Source: Clostridia bacterium (lineage in GTDB: Bacteria; Bacillota; Clostridia; UBA1381). Taken from it: a stretch of 5,703 nucleotides of DNA. This document shows, piece after piece, positions 4,402 to 5,703 of this stretch. The notes below the pieces were generated by a model, which made no database searches, was not told where the DNA came from, and worked only from the letters and a program-made list of their open reading frames with translations. The stretch is taken from contig JAFXBO010000232.1 of assembly GCA_017521775.1 (NCBI GenBank), forward strand, positions 1-5,703, given 5' to 3'. How positions within the stretch are numbered: the stretch's first letter is position 1; the number at the start of each line of letters is the position of its first letter. The translations under genes were made by a program, and so were the position numbers.

Positions 4402-5703
4402 TTACTGAATTTTTATCTTCTCTGATATAACCCCTGAATTATACAAAAACATCAGTTGCTTTAAATCCTCTATATCTTTTAATAGCTTTCTACCATTATC
4501 AGTATCCTTAACAAGCGTCCTTTTTAGTGCTTTCTCAACAACATTCTTTTGCGACGTCATTTCAAGGTTATTTTTTAATATATGACTAACACTTTCAAAT
4601 GGCATATGCGATGTCAAAATCAGACCATATGAATTAAAGGTCAGAGTATATCCTGCTATTCCTGTTTCCTTCTGGTATGTTTTTGACATACCTCCATCAA
4701 TCAATAATAGCTTTCCTCCTGCCTTTATCGGTTTTTCACCCTCTTTGAATTTAACAGGGATATGTCCGTTTATGATGTGTGACTGTTCAGCATCAAGCCC
4801 GAATTCAACTAAAATCTTTTTACATATTTCTTCATCATTCTGCAACTCAAAATATGGCTGTTTTTTCTCCTTATGAGATTTTTCATCATCCAAGAACATT
4901 CTTTCAAATGTTGCCATTTTCTTTTTCCCAAAAAGAGGAGAGTCGGGTGAGCACCATAAATACCACGCAAAATCTAAATTCTCATTTTTGCTGTATGAAT
5001 TTCTTATTTGTCTTTCGCAATAATCAAGATAGCCCTTTCCACTCATTTTTCTTCCGTCAAGGGAAATTTTTGAAAATTCTCCATCTTCATCAAAAGGGAT
5101 ACATCCGTGATACAAAAGATTTCCGTTATAGCAAAGATAAATTCCACCCTTTGCAAACAGGAATTTTAAGTGTCTTTGCATTTTCTCACTATGTAAAAAA
5201 CTGTGCTTAAGATTTTCTATAATCTCTTGTTCCCCCTCTGTGAGTTCGAAAGGATTATCACGATTTATTGTCGGAAACTCATCAGTGTTTAATTTATATC
5301 CACACCAGCTAAGCTCATCAAAGTTAATTTTATCAAGTTTTGTGTTACCCTGCATATTATACGCAGGATTTCTCATCATAACATTATCTTCAAGCTTGAA
5401 ACGAATCATTGAAATAGCCTTATACATTTTTTCAATGCTGTCTTTACCTTTGTATTTATCTATAGCGAAACTTTCAAGCTTACGAAGACTTACTCCATAG
5501 CCCTCCTCTAAAAACAAAATGTTTTCATATTTTAAGCTATTTGCTATAACAATGGCAATGCACACTTCACTTCCCATCATTGCACCCATCCATACAATAT
5601 CGTGGTTTCCCCATTGGATGTCGATATTCTTGGTGTTCATCAAAATATCCATAACCAAATCAGGTCTTGGACCTCTGTCAAAAATATCGCCCACAATATG
5701 CAA
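4402..5703 (-). CDS. fbp: Fructose-1,6-bisphosphatase class III, 5'-truncated
   Basis: Class III FBPase removes the 1-phosphate of fructose-1,6-bisphosphate in gluconeogenesis. It is the Firmicutes-type enzyme of the metallophosphoesterase superfamily, about 640-670 residues in full. The window holds the C-terminal 433 codons. The frame is open to the right edge, and the first codon (TTG at 5703) is an internal Leu of the LHIVGDIFDRGP motif rather than a start, so roughly 200 N-terminal residues, including the first metal motif, lie outside. Visible motifs, counting from 5703: GDIFDRG (5-11) and GNHD (32-35), both metal-binding; LLYHGCIP with His199; INGHIPVKFKEGEKP (311-325) with His314; LLLIDGGMSKTYQ (332-344); GIAGYTLTFNSYGL (348-361). 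The 3' end carries a charged helical tail. The stop is 18 bases before luxS, with no terminator between, so it probably heads or precedes the same transcript. Any AMP or PEP regulation known for B. subtilis Fbp cannot be judged here. Confidence 0.95.
   Translation of the reverse strand: MHIVGDIFDRGPRPDLVMDILMNTKNIDIQWGNHDIVWMGAMMGSEVCIAIVIANSLKYENILFLEEGYGVSLRKLESFAIDKYKGKDSIEKMYKAISMIRFKLEDNVMMRNPAYNMQGNTKLDKINFDELSWCGYKLNTDEFPTINRDNPFELTEGEQEIIENLKHSFLHSEKMQRHLKFLFAKGGIYLCYNGNLLYHGCIPFDEDGEFSKISLDGRKMSGKGYLDYCERQIRNSYSKNENLDFAWYLWCSPDSPLFGKKKMATFERMFLDDEKSHKEKKQPYFELQNDEEICKKILVEFGLDAEQSHIINGHIPVKFKEGEKPIKAGGKLLLIDGGMSKTYQKETGIAGYTLTFNSYGLILTSHMPFESVSHILKNNLEMTSQKNVVEKALKRTLVKDTDNGRKLLKDIEDLKQLMFLYNSGVISEKIKIQ

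Larger units (their letters stand above)
1313..5703 (-). other. Probable operon fbp-luxS-mtnN-nth-rimM-trmD
   Basis: Six same-strand genes follow one another with an 18-base gap (fbp/luxS), an 11-base overlap (luxS/mtnN), a 9-base gap (mtnN/nth), 2 bases (nth/rimM) and a 4-base overlap (rimM/trmD). There is no internal hairpin with a T-tract and no room for an intergenic promoter, so at least the five genes from luxS on are likely co-transcribed and end at the terminator at 1299-1330. Promoters inside coding regions cannot be excluded, and the main promoter lies beyond the right edge. Co-transcription is inferred from spacing only. Confidence 0.75.

Noticed and set aside
4779..5210. Plus-strand open frame of 143 codons opposite fbp
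   Set aside because: It is fully antisense to conserved fbp sequence, has the skewed composition of a shadow frame (Phe, His, Ser, Gln) and no recognisable motif.
5701..5703. TTG at the right edge as the start of fbp
   Set aside because: It is the Leu of the conserved LHIVGDIFDRG motif; class III FBPases have about 200 residues before it.

Overview
The window is AT-rich, gene-dense bacterial chromosome, most likely from a low-GC Firmicute of the class Clostridia. The reasons are the strongly AT-biased codons, purine-rich Shine-Dalgarno sites (GAGGAGA, AAAGGA, AAGGA), a class III fructose-1,6-bisphosphatase (typical of Firmicutes), a LuxS protein, and a TrmD of Gram-positive type. No species can be named from the sequence alone. 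No mobile element, RNA gene, CRISPR array or long non-coding stretch is visible, and the longest gap between genes is about 20 bases.

Layout. The left end (1-1292, plus strand) is the 3' portion of a DUF21/CBS/CorC_HlyC membrane protein (CNNM/CorC family) whose true start lies before the window. Everything else is one tight minus-strand gene train, in transcription order: fbp (class III fructose bisphosphatase, 5' end cut by the right edge), luxS, mtnN, nth, rimM, trmD. Gaps and overlaps between these genes run from an 11-base overlap to an 18-base gap, so they very probably form an operon. The two transcription units converge at 1293-1312, where a 13-bp perfect hairpin with T-rich flanks on both sides acts as a likely bidirectional terminator. 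One arm of this hairpin is the last codons of trmD, and the trmD stop codon lies in its loop.

How the genes fit together. MtnN and LuxS are consecutive steps of S-adenosylhomocysteine (SAH) breakdown: SAH to S-ribosylhomocysteine, then to homocysteine plus the AI-2 precursor DPD. TrmD, at the end of the same train, uses S-adenosylmethionine and releases SAH. RimM (30S subunit maturation) and TrmD (tRNA m1G37) are the usual translation pair, but here they lack their usual neighbours rpsP and rplS and are attached to nth (base-excision repair), the SAH pair and a gluconeogenic phosphatase.

All genes belong to known families and I found no evidence of a new system. The points worth a second look are the diverged ion-site motifs in the DUF21 domain, a Glu where TrmD normally has its catalytic Asp, the unusual operon composition, and the terminator fused to the trmD coding end.
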